Shown here in pieces: positions 37,596 through 46,378 of a stretch of 64,000 bases of DNA (position 1 is the first letter of the stretch; every line of letters starts with the position of its first letter). The translations under genes and the position numbers were made by a program. The stretch is from contig NZ_CP092361.1 in assembly GCF_022354465.1 (NCBI RefSeq), positions 930,001 through 994,000 of the forward strand, read 5' to 3'. Source of the DNA: Wielerella bovis. Lineage in GTDB: Bacteria > Pseudomonadota > Gammaproteobacteria > Burkholderiales > Neisseriaceae. Under the pieces are notes generated by a model that was not told the origin of the DNA, did not search any database, and saw only the letters and a program-made list of their open reading frames with translations.

Positions 37596-37967
37596 TTATT
37601 GCAAGAATGTGCCACCCATGCGACCAAAGAAATCGCTGATTTCAAAATACACTTTGCGTGTTGAACCATTGGCAGCCTGAACCGTGATTTCATCGTAAAT
37701 GCCTGTTTCTTCTTTCAATAGGGCTTGACCGATTTTGCGATATTGCGGCAAATTGGATTGTAACCACGCATTTTCGGCGGCGATGCCGCGCATGGTGTCG
37801 TTTTCACGGATTTTGATGGCTTGTGCCATGCTGCTGCCATCGGCGCGAGCGAATTGTTGTATGGTGCTGCTGGTAGGCGTAGCGGTGCTTGCGGTTTGTG
37901 TCGCGCACGCGCTGGTCATCAAGGCAACAGCAATCAACGAAAGAGAAAAGAATTTTTGGATTTTCAT
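37596..37967 (-). CDS. Small lipoprotein of unknown function
   Basis: 123 aa. Signal MKIQKFFSLSLIAVALMTSAC with lipobox MTSAC, lipid-accepting Cys21. A Thr/Ser/Ala-rich linker precedes a small domain: GSSMAQAIKIRENDTMRGIAAENAWLQSNLPQYRKIGQALL, then a short beta part VYFEISDFFGRMGG. It should sit on the periplasmic side of the inner or outer membrane. The IAAENAWLQ..P pattern is one I associate with small conserved lipoproteins in Neisseriaceae, but I do not recognise a named family. Confidence 0.75.
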   Translation of the reverse strand: MKIQKFFSLSLIAVALMTSACATQTASTATPTSSTIQQFARADGSSMAQAIKIRENDTMRGIAAENAWLQSNLPQYRKIGQALLKEETGIYDEITVQAANGSTRKVYFEISDFFGRMGGTFLQ

Positions 37968-38060
37968 GATAAGGTTTTCTTGTGTGGATTAAGTTTAACA
38001 AGACAAGCTAATTCTGCGCTGTTCAATATAATTGATTATTATGATTAAGACAATCCATAT

Positions 38061-38122
38061 TTTCAGGCTGCCTTATTTGATGAAATGATGTTAATCAAAT
38101 CAAAATAAGGCAGCCTGAAAAA
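38061..38122. terminator. DUS-pair terminator with extended stem
   Basis: Besides the DUS arms, TTATTTGAT..ATCAAA-type bases pair, giving a long stem between the lipoprotein and the DUF808 gene. Confidence 0.65.
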
Positions 38123-38124
38123 AA

Positions 38125-38982
38125 TCAATGCGCTTTTTTGCTGAATAATTTGACCAAGGGCAACACGATGGCACACACAATCGCGCCAATAATGATGCCG
38201 ACCGATAAGGTAAACAAAGTATCCAGCCACACGTTATGCCATTGGAAATGATGCAACCATGTGACATTGTGGGTAAAAATACCGCCACCCACCAAGAACA
38301 TCGCCAGCGTACCCACCACGCTCAAAGCACGCATAAACCACGGCATAAATGCGATGATGCCGCGCCCCAACCATTGTTTGATGCGACTGGTTTGGCGTAT
38401 CAAATAAAAGCCCAAGTCATCTGCTTTGACAATCAAACCAACCAAGCCATAAACCACAATGGTAATGCCGATACCAATCGCAGAAAGTGCGGCAATTTTC
38501 ACGCCCAAACTGGCATTTTCCACCACGCCCAGCGCAATGATGATGATTTCTGCCGACAAAATAAAATCGGTACGAATCGCGCCTCTGACTTTGTCTTTTT
38601 CGCTATCCAAAGTATCGGAAGCAATTTCGTGGCTGGCATCATCGCGATGAAGAAATTTGTGCAGCAATTTTTCTACGCCTTCAAAACACAAATAAGCCCC
38701 GCCAATCATCAATAAGGGTTTAATCAAAAAAGGGGCAAACACCGCTAAAATCAAGGCAACGGGGATTAAAATCATTTTGTTGATAAACGAGCCTTTTGCC
38801 ACCGCCCACACAATCGGAATTTCGCGGTCGGCATTCACGCCTGTTACTTGGTTGGCGTTGAGTGCCAAATCATCGCCCACTACGCCAGCCGTTTTTTTCG
38901 CTGCCATTTTGGTCATCAAGGCAACATCGTCCAACATGGAAGCAATGTCGTCTAGCAGCGTGAACAGGGAAGCAAATGCCAT
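38125..38982 (-). CDS. DUF808 family membrane protein (YedI-like)
   Basis: 285 aa. The N-terminus FASLFTLLDDIASMLDDVALMTKMAAKKTAGVVGDDLALNANQVTG is the hallmark of DUF808 proteins, followed by about five to seven membrane segments (MILIPVALILAVFAPFLIKPLLMIGGAYLCFEGVEKLLH; FILSAEIIIIALGVV; IGIGITIVVYGLVGLIV; LFTLSVGIIIGAIVCAIVLPLV). Inner-membrane protein; biochemical role unknown. Monocistronic. Confidence 0.9.
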   Translation of the reverse strand: MAFASLFTLLDDIASMLDDVALMTKMAAKKTAGVVGDDLALNANQVTGVNADREIPIVWAVAKGSFINKMILIPVALILAVFAPFLIKPLLMIGGAYLCFEGVEKLLHKFLHRDDASHEIASDTLDSEKDKVRGAIRTDFILSAEIIIIALGVVENASLGVKIAALSAIGIGITIVVYGLVGLIVKADDLGFYLIRQTSRIKQWLGRGIIAFMPWFMRALSVVGTLAMFLVGGGIFTHNVTWLHHFQWHNVWLDTLFTLSVGIIIGAIVCAIVLPLVKLFSKKAH

Positions 38983-39109
38983 TTTATGTCCTTATATTCA
39001 AATATATTGGGGTTAAAAAACGCGGATTATAACGGCAAAAATGGTTTCAGGCAGCCTGAAAAGATTGATTTTATCTATTAAAAAAAATCAAGGCAGCCTG
39101 AAAAACATT

Positions 39110-40051
39110 TTAAGGAGTAGGTTGTGGCAAAGTTTTGGGTGGACGCGGCGCAGCAAAATTTTGTACCCAATAAATTTTAAAACGCGCATTGTCGCGATAG
39201 GCATATGCCATGCCCAATTCGCTTACATTCGGGTCCATTAAATTTTCGCAATGCAGCGGACTGGCGAGCCAATTATCCAAAACTTGTTGCAGCGATAATT
39301 GCCCAGCCGCCACATTTTCTGCCGCTTCCAAAAACACATAACCTTCTTGATTGATACGCTGGCGCAAAGTTCGCCCATCGCGGCTAACATGTCCATAATA
39401 ATCGTTGTTTGCCATATCTTGCGCGTGTTTTTGTGCCGAAGATTGTAATAATTTATTCCAGCGCAAAGGTGGGGCAGCCTGAAAACGGCGCGTGCCACAC
39501 ATTCTACCTTGCAAGCGGATACGATTCACCGCGTTAAGCATTTGTTCTGATGAATAATCTTGTGCCGAAACGCCTGCATACATCACCCAATAATTCCCAT
39601 AATATGAACCTGCTGCGCGAACTTGCGCGATGCCAATTTCATTGATGTGTTCGTCCATCAAAGTGTAGGCGCAAAATTGTGAATTTGTCCATTGCGCCAA
39701 AATATCATTGACATTGTGATAGCCTGCGCCAATCGCCGCCCGCGCGTCCCAACCCGCATAATTGCTTGCCATGATGCGCTGCCACGGCGTAACACCGCGC
39801 GGGCTGTCGTATGCCATATAATTATTTTTCGCCATATCCAAAGCATGTTGCGCGGCGGCGTGTGCTAATTGCTTGTTCCACCTTAATTTTTGTCGGGCAG
39901 GTATGATTTTGCCGCCACATTGTCGCGCTTGGCTGCGAAATTCGTTGATGCGATTGAATAATTCTTTTTGATTAGGCGATAGCGTTTCCGCGCCCACCGA
40001 TAGCGAAACAATGCCCAAACTGATAGCCAAAAACCATTTTGCTTGCATCAT
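39110..40051 (-). CDS. Secreted protein with two tandem CAP (SCP/PR1) domains
   Basis: 313 aa from the ATG at 40051 (a second ATG follows at once). The ribosome-binding site is GGGAGA. Codons further upstream overlap a DUS pair and are rejected. Signal peptide MMQAKWFLAISLGIVSLSVGA. Two CAP domains follow: one with NRINEFRSQARQCGG..LRWNKQLAHAAAQHALDMAKNNYM, one with NRIRLQGRMCG..LRWNKLLQSSAQKHAQDMANNDYYGHVSRDGRTLRQRI and WLASPLHCENLMDPNVSELG. The second keeps the usual CAP His/Glu residues (GHVS, HCENLM). In the first they are changed (NNYMAYDS; NSQFCAYTLMDEHINEIG). Extracytoplasmic; function unknown. Confidence 0.85.
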   Translation of the reverse strand: MMQAKWFLAISLGIVSLSVGAETLSPNQKELFNRINEFRSQARQCGGKIIPARQKLRWNKQLAHAAAQHALDMAKNNYMAYDSPRGVTPWQRIMASNYAGWDARAAIGAGYHNVNDILAQWTNSQFCAYTLMDEHINEIGIAQVRAAGSYYGNYWVMYAGVSAQDYSSEQMLNAVNRIRLQGRMCGTRRFQAAPPLRWNKLLQSSAQKHAQDMANNDYYGHVSRDGRTLRQRINQEGYVFLEAAENVAAGQLSLQQVLDNWLASPLHCENLMDPNVSELGMAYAYRDNARFKIYWVQNFAAPRPPKTLPQPTP

Positions 40052-40077
40052 GATTTCTCCCTGATTTTCATAACTTA

Positions 40078-40125
40078 AAAGGCAGCCTGAAAAACGAATT
40101 ATCGCATTTTCAGGCTGCCTATTGT
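40078..40125. terminator. DUS-pair terminator
   Basis: Inverted DUS pair with extended pairing (AACG..CGCA), between the DUF2147 and CAP-domain genes. Confidence 0.7.
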
Positions 40126-40145
40126 TTAAAAATAATGAGATGAAA

Positions 40146-40562
40146 TTATTGAACGCGCGTCCAAGTTTGCGTGCGACCCAATGCCGACACGCCAATAAAT
40201 CCGCGTACTTTCAAGGTGCGGCCATCGGCGGATAAAGTTGCTTTGACACGATAGGTTTTACCACCTTTTGGGTCATAAATCGTGCCACCATCGTATTCAT
40301 TGCTGTTTTTGGATTTCAAGCCACGCACAACGGTTAAACCGACCAAAGGTTTATTGCCGCCACAAGCAGGGCAAACATTGTCCACGCCTTGCGCCAAGCC
40401 GACAATCGTGCCATTGAATTGGTTGCCATTTTGGCTGATTTGCACGATGGCTTTGGGTTTTTTGGTTTCATCGTCAATGGTGCGCCATTTGCCTTCAATG
40501 CCTGCGGCAGAAGCGGTAGTGGCGATGATAAAGCTCAAAGTTGCTGCGAAAATTTTTTTCAT
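40146..40562 (-). CDS. DUF2147 family secreted protein
   Basis: 138 aa. Signal peptide MKKIFAATLSFIIATTASA, then GIEGKWRTIDDETKKPKAIVQI, CPACGGNKPLVGLTVVRGLK and a GGTIYDPKGGKTYRVKATLSADGRTLKVRGFIG core, all typical of DUF2147. The family is periplasmic and lipocalin-like in outline, function unknown. Two Cys in a CPAC motif could form a disulphide. Same strand as the CAP-domain gene but separated by a terminator. Confidence 0.9.
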   Translation of the reverse strand: MKKIFAATLSFIIATTASAAGIEGKWRTIDDETKKPKAIVQISQNGNQFNGTIVGLAQGVDNVCPACGGNKPLVGLTVVRGLKSKNSNEYDGGTIYDPKGGKTYRVKATLSADGRTLKVRGFIGVSALGRTQTWTRVQ

Positions 40563-40637
40563 ATCAGATTTTCCTGCGTGGAATAAAGTAGATATTCTAT
40601 TCTATTTTAATGATGCCGACAATATTTTCACAATATA

Positions 40638-40682
40638 AAAAGGCAGCCTGAAAACATGATTTTGTTTTCAGGCTGCCTGTAT
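40638..40682. terminator. DUS-pair terminator after fabG
   Basis: Inverted DUS pair, with AAAAAGG on one side and TATTTTTA on the other. Confidence 0.7.
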
Positions 40683-40684
40683 TT

Positions 40685-41431
40685 TTACGGCATCAACATA
40701 CCGCCATTCACATGCAAAGTTTGCCCCGTAATATAGCTGGCTTGCTCGGAAGCCAAGAATAAAACGGCATTGGCAATATCTTGCGCTTCGCCAAATTTGC
40801 CCAGCGCGGTTTGATTTTCAAACATTTTGCGCGTTTCTTCGGGCAAGGCGCGGGTCATGTCGGTGTCAATAAATCCAGGGGCAATGCAATTGACGGTAAT
40901 GCCGCGACTGCCCACTTCACGCGCCAAGGATTTGCTGAAACCTTGCAAGGCGGCTTTGGCGGCGGCGTAATTGGTTTGCCCTGCATTGCCCATCGTGCCA
41001 ACCACCGATGTAATCGTGATAATGCGACCACTGCGCTGTTTCATCATGCCACGCATGACGGCTTTGCTGGCGCGGTAAACGGATTTCAGGTTCACATTCA
41101 TGATGTCGTCCCATTCATCGTCTTTCATGCGCATGAGCAAATTGTCGCGCGTAATGCCTGCGTTATTGACCAAAATATCCAGTTTGCCAAATTCTTTTTC
41201 AATTTCGCCAATCAGGTTTTCAATCGCGCCATTGTCTGCTGCGTTCAAGGTGCGACCCACGCCGTTCCATTGAGCCAAACGCTCGCCAATCGCCGTCGCG
41301 CCGTTTTCCGAAGTCGCCGTGCCAATCACGGTTGCACCAGCTTGCGCCAACGTGTCCGCAATCGCTGCGCCAATGCCACGAGATGCGCCTGTTACCAAAG
41401 CGATTTTGCCTATTAAGTTTTGTGTTGTCAT
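40685..41431 (-). CDS. fabG: 3-Oxoacyl-[acyl-carrier-protein] reductase FabG
   Basis: 248 aa short-chain dehydrogenase. NADP-binding GASRGIG at about residues 15-21, NNAGITRD near 90, catalytic Ser in ITSVVG, and YAAAK at about 156-160. GFIDTDMTRALPEE matches FabG. It reduces 3-oxoacyl-ACP in each fatty-acid elongation round. It stands alone here; no acp, fabD or fabF is in the window. Other SDR functions are possible but less likely. Confidence 0.9.
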   Translation of the reverse strand: MTTQNLIGKIALVTGASRGIGAAIADTLAQAGATVIGTATSENGATAIGERLAQWNGVGRTLNAADNGAIENLIGEIEKEFGKLDILVNNAGITRDNLLMRMKDDEWDDIMNVNLKSVYRASKAVMRGMMKQRSGRIITITSVVGTMGNAGQTNYAAAKAALQGFSKSLAREVGSRGITVNCIAPGFIDTDMTRALPEETRKMFENQTALGKFGEAQDIANAVLFLASEQASYITGQTLHVNGGMLMP

Positions 41432-41485
41432 CGTTTCAAATCCTTGTTTTAAAATGGGAAAATGAGTTTCAGGCTGCCTTTCAGT

Positions 41486-41539
41486 TGTAGCCCGACATTA
41501 TCACGGTATGTTGTGTCGGGCATTAATGCCCGACCTACG
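41486..41539. repeat. GTCGGGCATTNATGCCCGAC-type palindrome
   Basis: GTAGCCCGACA..TGTCGGGCATTAATGCCCGACCTAC. The same palindrome is found in the element at 49659-49766. Confidence 0.6.
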
Positions 41540-41572
41540 GAATCTGCCTAGCCATCAAATATTAAAGATATA

Positions 41573-41681
41573 TATAGTCGTAGAAATGAAAATGCAGTAC
41601 AAGGCGACAACGCCCGCCGTGTACGAATAGTACATAAGGGCGTTGGCAACGCCGTACTGCTTTTTCAGTTCTGCGACTATA
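41573..41681. repeat. Correia-like element, 109 bp (left twin)
   Basis: TATAGTCGTAGAAATGAAAA..TCAGTTCTGCGACTATA. By my reading it is the exact reverse complement of 41861-41969. The core GTACAAGGCGACAACGCCCG resembles the Correia core but the ends differ (TCGTAGAA for GTGGATTC), so this is a sub-family. Confidence 0.75.
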
Positions 41682-41860
41682 GTTGCAGATTCAATTCTGC
41701 GACTATATCAATGAAATCACCTATTTTTCAGTCGTAGATACCATTAGGCAGCCTGAAAATAAAAATGGGATTATAGCAGTTAGTTTTTCTACTCAAATGA
41801 TTTTTATCTGATTAAAATCGGGTAAACTGCATACTGGTTTTCAGGCTGCCTTTTGCATCA

Positions 41861-41969
41861 TATAGTCGCAGAACTGAAAAAGCAGTACGGCGTTGCCAAC
41901 GCCCTTATGTACTATTCGTACACGGCGGGCGTTGTCGCCTTGTACTGCATTTTCATTTCTACGACTATA
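41861..41969. repeat. Correia-like element, 109 bp (right twin, inverted)
   Basis: Exact inverted copy of 41573-41681, 179 bp away, about 90 bp before the serC start codon. Confidence 0.75.
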
Positions 41970-42055
41970 TTTAAATAACGATAATATTAAAAAATCTTGT
42001 AAAACAGTCATCATCAAGACTACAATCAAAATCTCATTCAGTTAAAGGATTATTT

Positions 42056-43153
42056 ATGCGCCCATACAATTTTTCCGCAGGACCCGCCGTGTTGCCCGAA
42101 AGTGTGTTACGCACCGCACAACAAGATATGTTGGATTACAACGGCACAGGTTTTTCTGTGATGGAGATGTCGCACCGTTCTGATATGTTTCACAGTATTT
42201 TGTATCATGCGGAACAGGATTTGCGTCAATTATTGGCGATTCCATCCAATTATAAGGTCTTGTTTTTACAAGGTGGTGCATCGGCGCATTTCACGCAAAT
42301 TGCGCTGAATTTTGCCAATGGTTTCAAACGTATAGACAGCGTGGTAACAGGAAATTGGTCGGGCATCGCGCATTCGCAAATGGGAAAATTGTCTGATGTG
42401 AAAGTGCATTTGGTGGCGCATGGTGGCGATTTGTATCACTACAATGATTTGCCGCCTGCATCGCAATGGGACATCAGCCCTGATTCAGCATTTGTGCATT
42501 ATGTGATAAACGAAACGGTGCATGGCTTGCAATACCGCGATATTCCGCAATTAGGCAAAGATGCACCGCCTGTGATTTGTGATATGTCATCAGAAATTTT
42601 GTCGCGCCGAATCAATGTGGCGGATTTTGGTGTGATTTATGCGGGCGCACAGAAAAATGTGGGCCCAAGTGGCGCAACGATTGTGATTATCCGCGAAGAT
42701 TTGTTGGAACGCTGTTCGGAACGTGTGCCAAATGTGTGGAATTATCAAAAACATATTGAAAAAGATGGTATGTACAACACGCCTGCAACCTATCCGATTT
42801 ATATGGCGGGTTTGGTGTTCCGTTGGTTGCAAACGCAAGGTGGTGTGGCGAAAATGGAAAAAATCAACACGCTCAAAGCGCAAACTTTGTATGATGCGAT
42901 TGATGGCAGCGGTGGTTTTTATCGCAATCCGATTCAGCCACAAGCGCGTTCGTATATGAATGTGATTTTTACGACTGGCGATAAAACTTTGGACGAACGG
43001 TTTATTGAGCAAGCCGCTGTGCGTGGTTTGATGTTTTTGCGCGGCTATCCTGTATTGGGTGGTATGCGCGCGAGTATTTATAATGCGATGCCTTTGGCTG
43101 GCGTGGAGGCATTGGTGGCGTTTATGGCAGAGTTTCAACGGAGATATGGGTAA
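42056..43153 (+). CDS. serC: Phosphoserine aminotransferase SerC
   Basis: 365 aa. MRPYNFSAGPAVLPESVL is the family start. PLP Lys lies in YAGAQKNVGPSGATIVI (near residue 200). SRRINVADFG and the C-terminal GGMRASIYNAMPLAGVEALVAFM match SerC. It makes 3-phosphoserine in serine synthesis and acts on the analogous vitamin B6 intermediate. AAAGGA is the ribosome-binding site. The upstream region holds the Correia-like twins, so expression may be influenced by them. Confidence 0.96.
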   Translation: MRPYNFSAGPAVLPESVLRTAQQDMLDYNGTGFSVMEMSHRSDMFHSILYHAEQDLRQLLAIPSNYKVLFLQGGASAHFTQIALNFANGFKRIDSVVTGNWSGIAHSQMGKLSDVKVHLVAHGGDLYHYNDLPPASQWDISPDSAFVHYVINETVHGLQYRDIPQLGKDAPPVICDMSSEILSRRINVADFGVIYAGAQKNVGPSGATIVIIREDLLERCSERVPNVWNYQKHIEKDGMYNTPATYPIYMAGLVFRWLQTQGGVAKMEKINTLKAQTLYDAIDGSGGFYRNPIQPQARSYMNVIFTTGDKTLDERFIEQAAVRGLMFLRGYPVLGGMRASIYNAMPLAGVEALVAFMAEFQRRYG

Positions 43154-43187
43154 GGGTTTGAGCTGGTGTTCTAATACAAATATTTTT

Positions 43188-43294
43188 TATAGTCGTTTGA
43201 AATTGACACAGACAAGGCGACAGCGACCGCCATGTACGCCATAGTACATAAGGGAGCTGGAAACGCTATACTGGTTTAAATTGAATTCACTATA
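43188..43294. repeat. Correia-like element (107 bp)
   Basis: TATAGTCGTTTGAAATTGAC..TTTAAATTGAATTCACTATA, with core ACAAGGCGACAGCGACCGCCATGTAC. It is a hybrid: the left end is of the TCG type seen at 41573, the right end of the GAATTCACTATA type at 5955. It lies between convergent serC and hisD. Confidence 0.75.
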
Positions 43295-43318
43295 TTTCAG
43301 AATTTTGGGATAAAAAAA

Positions 43319-43372
43319 CTTTTCAGGCTGCCTTTCCAAAGTCTTGTAGAATGGTAAAGGCAGCCTGAAAAT
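43319..43372. terminator. DUS-pair terminator between serC and hisD
   Basis: TTTTCAGGCTGCCTTT and AAAGGCAGCCTGAAAA arms with a 22-base loop. Confidence 0.65.
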
Positions 43373-43377
43373 TCACA

Positions 43378-44670
43378 TCAATCTTTCAAACGCATTTCCG
43401 CCGCGCGAGCGTGCGCGGTCAGCATTTCGCCATGCGCCAACACGCTGGCGATTTTGCCCAATTTTTGCGCCCCCGCTTCTGATACTTGAATCAAGCTGCT
43501 GCGTTTTTGGAAATCATAAGTGCCAAGTGGCGATGAAAAACGCGCTGTGCGGCTGGTCGGCAAAACGTGGTTTGGGCCCGCGCAATAATCACCCAAACTT
43601 TCGCTGGTGTATTGACCCATGAAAATCGCGCCTGCGTGGCGGATTTTTTTCGCCCATTGTTCGGGATTTTCCAACGACAACTCAAGGTGTTCGGGCGCAA
43701 TATAATTGGCAACTTCGCAAGCTTCGTCCAAATTGTCCACTAAAATCATCGCGCCACGATTATTCAGGCTGGCTTCAATAATTTCACGGCGTGGCATTTC
43801 TTCAATCAGACGATTCATGGCAGCCTGAACTTCATCCAGATACGTTTTTGATGTTGAAATCAAAATGGCTTGCGCGATTTCATCGTGTTCCGCTTGGCTG
43901 AACAAATCCATTGCCACCCAATCGGCTGGCGTGCTACCGTCCGCAATCACCAAAATTTCGCTTGGACCCGCCACCATGTCAATGCCCACCACGCCAAACA
44001 CGCGGCGTTTCGCTGCCGCCACAAAGGCGTTGCCTGGCCCTGTGATTTTGTCCACTTGTGGCACGGTGTCGGTGCCATACGCCAAAGCTGCCACCGCTTG
44101 TGCGCCACCAATCGTGTAAACTTTTGTTACACCAGCAATAAATGCTGCCGCCAACACAATATCATTGCGCTCCCCTTTGGGTGTAGGCACGACCATAATG
44201 ATTTCTGGCACACCTGCAACGTGCGCGGGCATGGCATTCATAATCACGCTGCTGGGATAAGCAGCTTTGCCCCCAGGGACGTAAATGCCCACACGGTCAA
44301 GTGGCGTGATTTGCTGACCGAGCAGCGTGCCATCTTCATCGGTGTACGTCCATGATTCCATTTTTTGTTTTTGATGATACGATTCAACGCGTTGAGCAGA
44401 TATTTTTAATGCATTTTGCATATTTTCAGGCAGCCTGAAAAAGGCTTCGCGCAAATCGTCTTGCGATAAAGTCAAATCCGCCATGGATTGCGCGGACGTG
44501 CCGTCAAATTTGTTGGTGTATTCCACCACCGCCGCATCGCCACGTTTTTGCACATCGGCGCAAATATCGGCAACAATTTGGTCAATTTTCGGGTCTTGCG
44601 CGGTTTCAAAGGCGAGCAAGTTTTTCAGTTCGGTTTGGAAATTGGGGGATTGTTTGTTTAAAAATTGCAT
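43378..44670 (-). CDS. hisD: Histidinol dehydrogenase HisD
   Basis: 430 aa. Zinc-binding Q and H in [11 protein letters not shown], the catalytic region [16 protein letters not shown] and the zinc His in [14 protein letters not shown] are present, as is the substrate/NAD region [21 protein letters not shown]. It oxidises histidinol to histidine in two steps. It is third in a minus-strand row hisG, unknown gene, hisD. Two in-frame DUS occur (FFRLPE, QAAM). Confidence 0.96.
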   Translation of the reverse strand: MQFLNKQSPNFQTELKNLLAFETAQDPKIDQIVADICADVQKRGDAAVVEYTNKFDGTSAQSMADLTLSQDDLREAFFRLPENMQNALKISAQRVESYHQKQKMESWTYTDEDGTLLGQQITPLDRVGIYVPGGKAAYPSSVIMNAMPAHVAGVPEIIMVVPTPKGERNDIVLAAAFIAGVTKVYTIGGAQAVAALAYGTDTVPQVDKITGPGNAFVAAAKRRVFGVVGIDMVAGPSEILVIADGSTPADWVAMDLFSQAEHDEIAQAILISTSKTYLDEVQAAMNRLIEEMPRREIIEASLNNRGAMILVDNLDEACEVANYIAPEHLELSLENPEQWAKKIRHAGAIFMGQYTSESLGDYCAGPNHVLPTSRTARFSSPLGTYDFQKRSSLIQVSEAGAQKLGKIASVLAHGEMLTAHARAAEMRLKD

Positions 44671-44721
44671 GGTTTGCTTCCTCTTGCTAATAAAATAAAT
44701 TAAATATCTTTAAAACTTATT

Positions 44722-44758
44722 TTTCAGGCTGCCTCCATATAAAAGCAGCCTGAAAGCA
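44722..44758. terminator. DUS-pair hairpin between the unknown gene and hisD
   Basis: TTTTCAGGCTGCCT and GCAGCCTGAAAG arms with an ATATAAA loop. It may reduce read-through into hisD. Confidence 0.55.
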
Positions 44759-44761
44759 ATG

Positions 44762-45430
44762 TCAGAGATAACGGATATTTTCAGCTACATCAATTTCTAT
44801 GATGCCTTTGTGTTGCAGTTGCGACAAAATATTATCGGCACGTTGCGTATCATGGCGAACGCTGCTAGCAATTAGGCGCACCAAATCGTTTTTCTTTTTT
44901 GGGCGATTATGTTTCAGCAACAATAAGGCGGCAATCACATCGGGTTCAATATCTGGATTATTGTTGTTGAACTTGGCAGACATCGGAGCGACAACGATTG
45001 ATGCGTGTTCATCGCTGCGCTGTTCATTATCTGTGCTGATTTCAGCGATTTCTTCATATTCATCGTTTTCAGGCTGCCTATCGGCATATTGAATAAAACG
45101 ATAAGTCTTTTTGCCCAAACGTTTTTTCAATAATAATTCTGCTTCGGGATAGGCTTTTTGCAAATCTTCCAGCGCGGGGAGTAATTTCTTGCGTGGTGAA
45201 ACAATGGCAATACGAGCATCGGGATGATGCGACAAAATTTCTTCGGCTGCAGCGATGATGCTGAACGCTGCGTTTTTCTTCGGCAACACATAAATGCTGT
45301 GTGGTTCTTCGGGCGCAATCATGCGTTTGGCTGCTTTTAAGGTGGCGAATAAACCGACTTTGGCATCTTCAAATGGAATATCTTGCCATTTGGTATCGGT
45401 TTTGGCGAGGTCAATCAATAAATAATTCAT
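44762..45430 (-). CDS. Conserved protein of unknown function between hisG and hisD
   Basis: 222 aa from the ATG at 45430, which has GGAGAACACC upstream. Codons further upstream reach into the repeat element and are rejected. The N-terminal half (MNYLLIDLAKTDTKWQDIPFEDAKVGLFATLKAAKRM..SIYVLPKKNAAFSIIAAAEEIL..DARIAIVSPRKKLLPALEDL) alternates beta and alpha like a PIN/NYN-type nuclease fold, but that is only a guess from pattern. An acidic linker (about 135-165) follows, then a small helical domain like a winged helix (LVRLIASSVRHDTQRADNILSQLQHKGIIEIDVAENIRYL). No signal peptide. Family not recognised. Confidence 0.7.
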   Translation of the reverse strand: MNYLLIDLAKTDTKWQDIPFEDAKVGLFATLKAAKRMIAPEEPHSIYVLPKKNAAFSIIAAAEEILSHHPDARIAIVSPRKKLLPALEDLQKAYPEAELLLKKRLGKKTYRFIQYADRQPENDEYEEIAEISTDNEQRSDEHASIVVAPMSAKFNNNNPDIEPDVIAALLLLKHNRPKKKNDLVRLIASSVRHDTQRADNILSQLQHKGIIEIDVAENIRYL

Positions 45431-45466
45431 GGTGTTCTCCATGTTATAAGAAGATATTTTCAGGCT

Positions 45467-45609
45467 GAAACCTTTGCAAAATCCCCATCTTTGGCACATT
45501 TCTTCGCGATGCGTTTCTCAAACGCTTGCCTATCTAGATGATATGTCTGCGCGTTTTGCGATACTATCGCTTTGAACTGCGCTCAAATCTGGGGTTTTGC
45601 AAAGGTTTC
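45467..45609. mobile_element. 143-bp MITE-like element with GAAACCTTTGCAAAA ends
   Basis: Ends GAAACCTTTGCAAAATCCCC and GGGGTTTTGCAAAGGTTTC are flanked by the direct repeat AGGCT (left 45462-45466, right 45610-45614). The repeat is part of a DUS, so the element is inserted in an uptake sequence. It shares ends with the element at 7584-7960. It separates hisG from the unknown gene. Confidence 0.7.
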
Positions 45610-45639
45610 AGGCTGCATATTGAGTAGGCAGCCTGAAAA

Positions 45640-46284
45640 TCAGGCAACAACAGCTTCTGAAAATGCCGTTAGAATAGGGGAGAGTACATCGTATTTGGTT
45701 TTTAACGCAGCTTTATTGACTACCAAGCGACTGGAAATATCTACAATATGTTCAACGGCTTCCAAACCATTGGCTTTAAGTGTGCCACCTGTGGAAACTA
45801 AATCCACAATTGCATCGCTCAATCCTACCAGCGGCGCAAGTTCCATTGAACCGTATAATTTGATAATGTCCACATGCACCCCTTTTTTAGCGAAATGTTC
45901 CGCCGCAATATTGGGATATTTGGTCGCCACACGCAAGCGGCTGCCTGCGACCGAAGCCGCTGCATAATCAAAACCCTTGCATACAGCCACCATCATGCGG
46001 CATTTGGCGATATTCAAATCCAACGGTTGATACAAACCTTCGCCACCATGTTCAATCAACACATCTTTTCCTGCAATACCAAAATCTGCCGCACCATATT
46101 GTACATAGGTTGGTACATCTGATGCGCGCACAATAACCAGTTGAATATTATCGTGATTTGTTCCAATAATCAATTTACGCGAACTTTCAGGATTTTCGTT
46201 TGGCACAATGCCTGCCGCCGCTAGCAAAGGCAGCGTTTCTTCAAAGATACGTCCTTTGGATAATGCGATGGTTAATTGAGTCAT
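45640..46284 (-). CDS. hisG: ATP phosphoribosyltransferase HisG, short form
   Basis: 214 aa, the short HisG that needs the regulatory subunit His[49 protein letters not shown] and [33 protein letters not shown] are the family motifs. It starts histidine synthesis by joining ATP and PRPP. hisZ is not in the window. First of the minus-strand row hisG, unknown gene, hisD. Confidence 0.95.
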   Translation of the reverse strand: MTQLTIALSKGRIFEETLPLLAAAGIVPNENPESSRKLIIGTNHDNIQLVIVRASDVPTYVQYGAADFGIAGKDVLIEHGGEGLYQPLDLNIAKCRMMVAVCKGFDYAAASVAGSRLRVATKYPNIAAEHFAKKGVHVDIIKLYGSMELAPLVGLSDAIVDLVSTGGTLKANGLEAVEHIVDISSRLVVNKAALKTKYDVLSPILTAFSEAVVA

Positions 46285-46326
46285 GTAGTGTCCTTTCGTA
46301 GGGGTATACCAAAGAAATATGGTTAT

Positions 46327-46378
46327 ATTTCAGGCTGCCTTTTGCTTGAAAATAAGCTAGAAGGCAGCCTGAAAACAT
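46327..46378. terminator. DUS-pair hairpin between the SCO gene and hisG
   Basis: Inverted DUS pair with inner pairing (CTTGA..AAGCTAGAAG). It probably ends the SCO transcript upstream of hisG. Confidence 0.6.
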
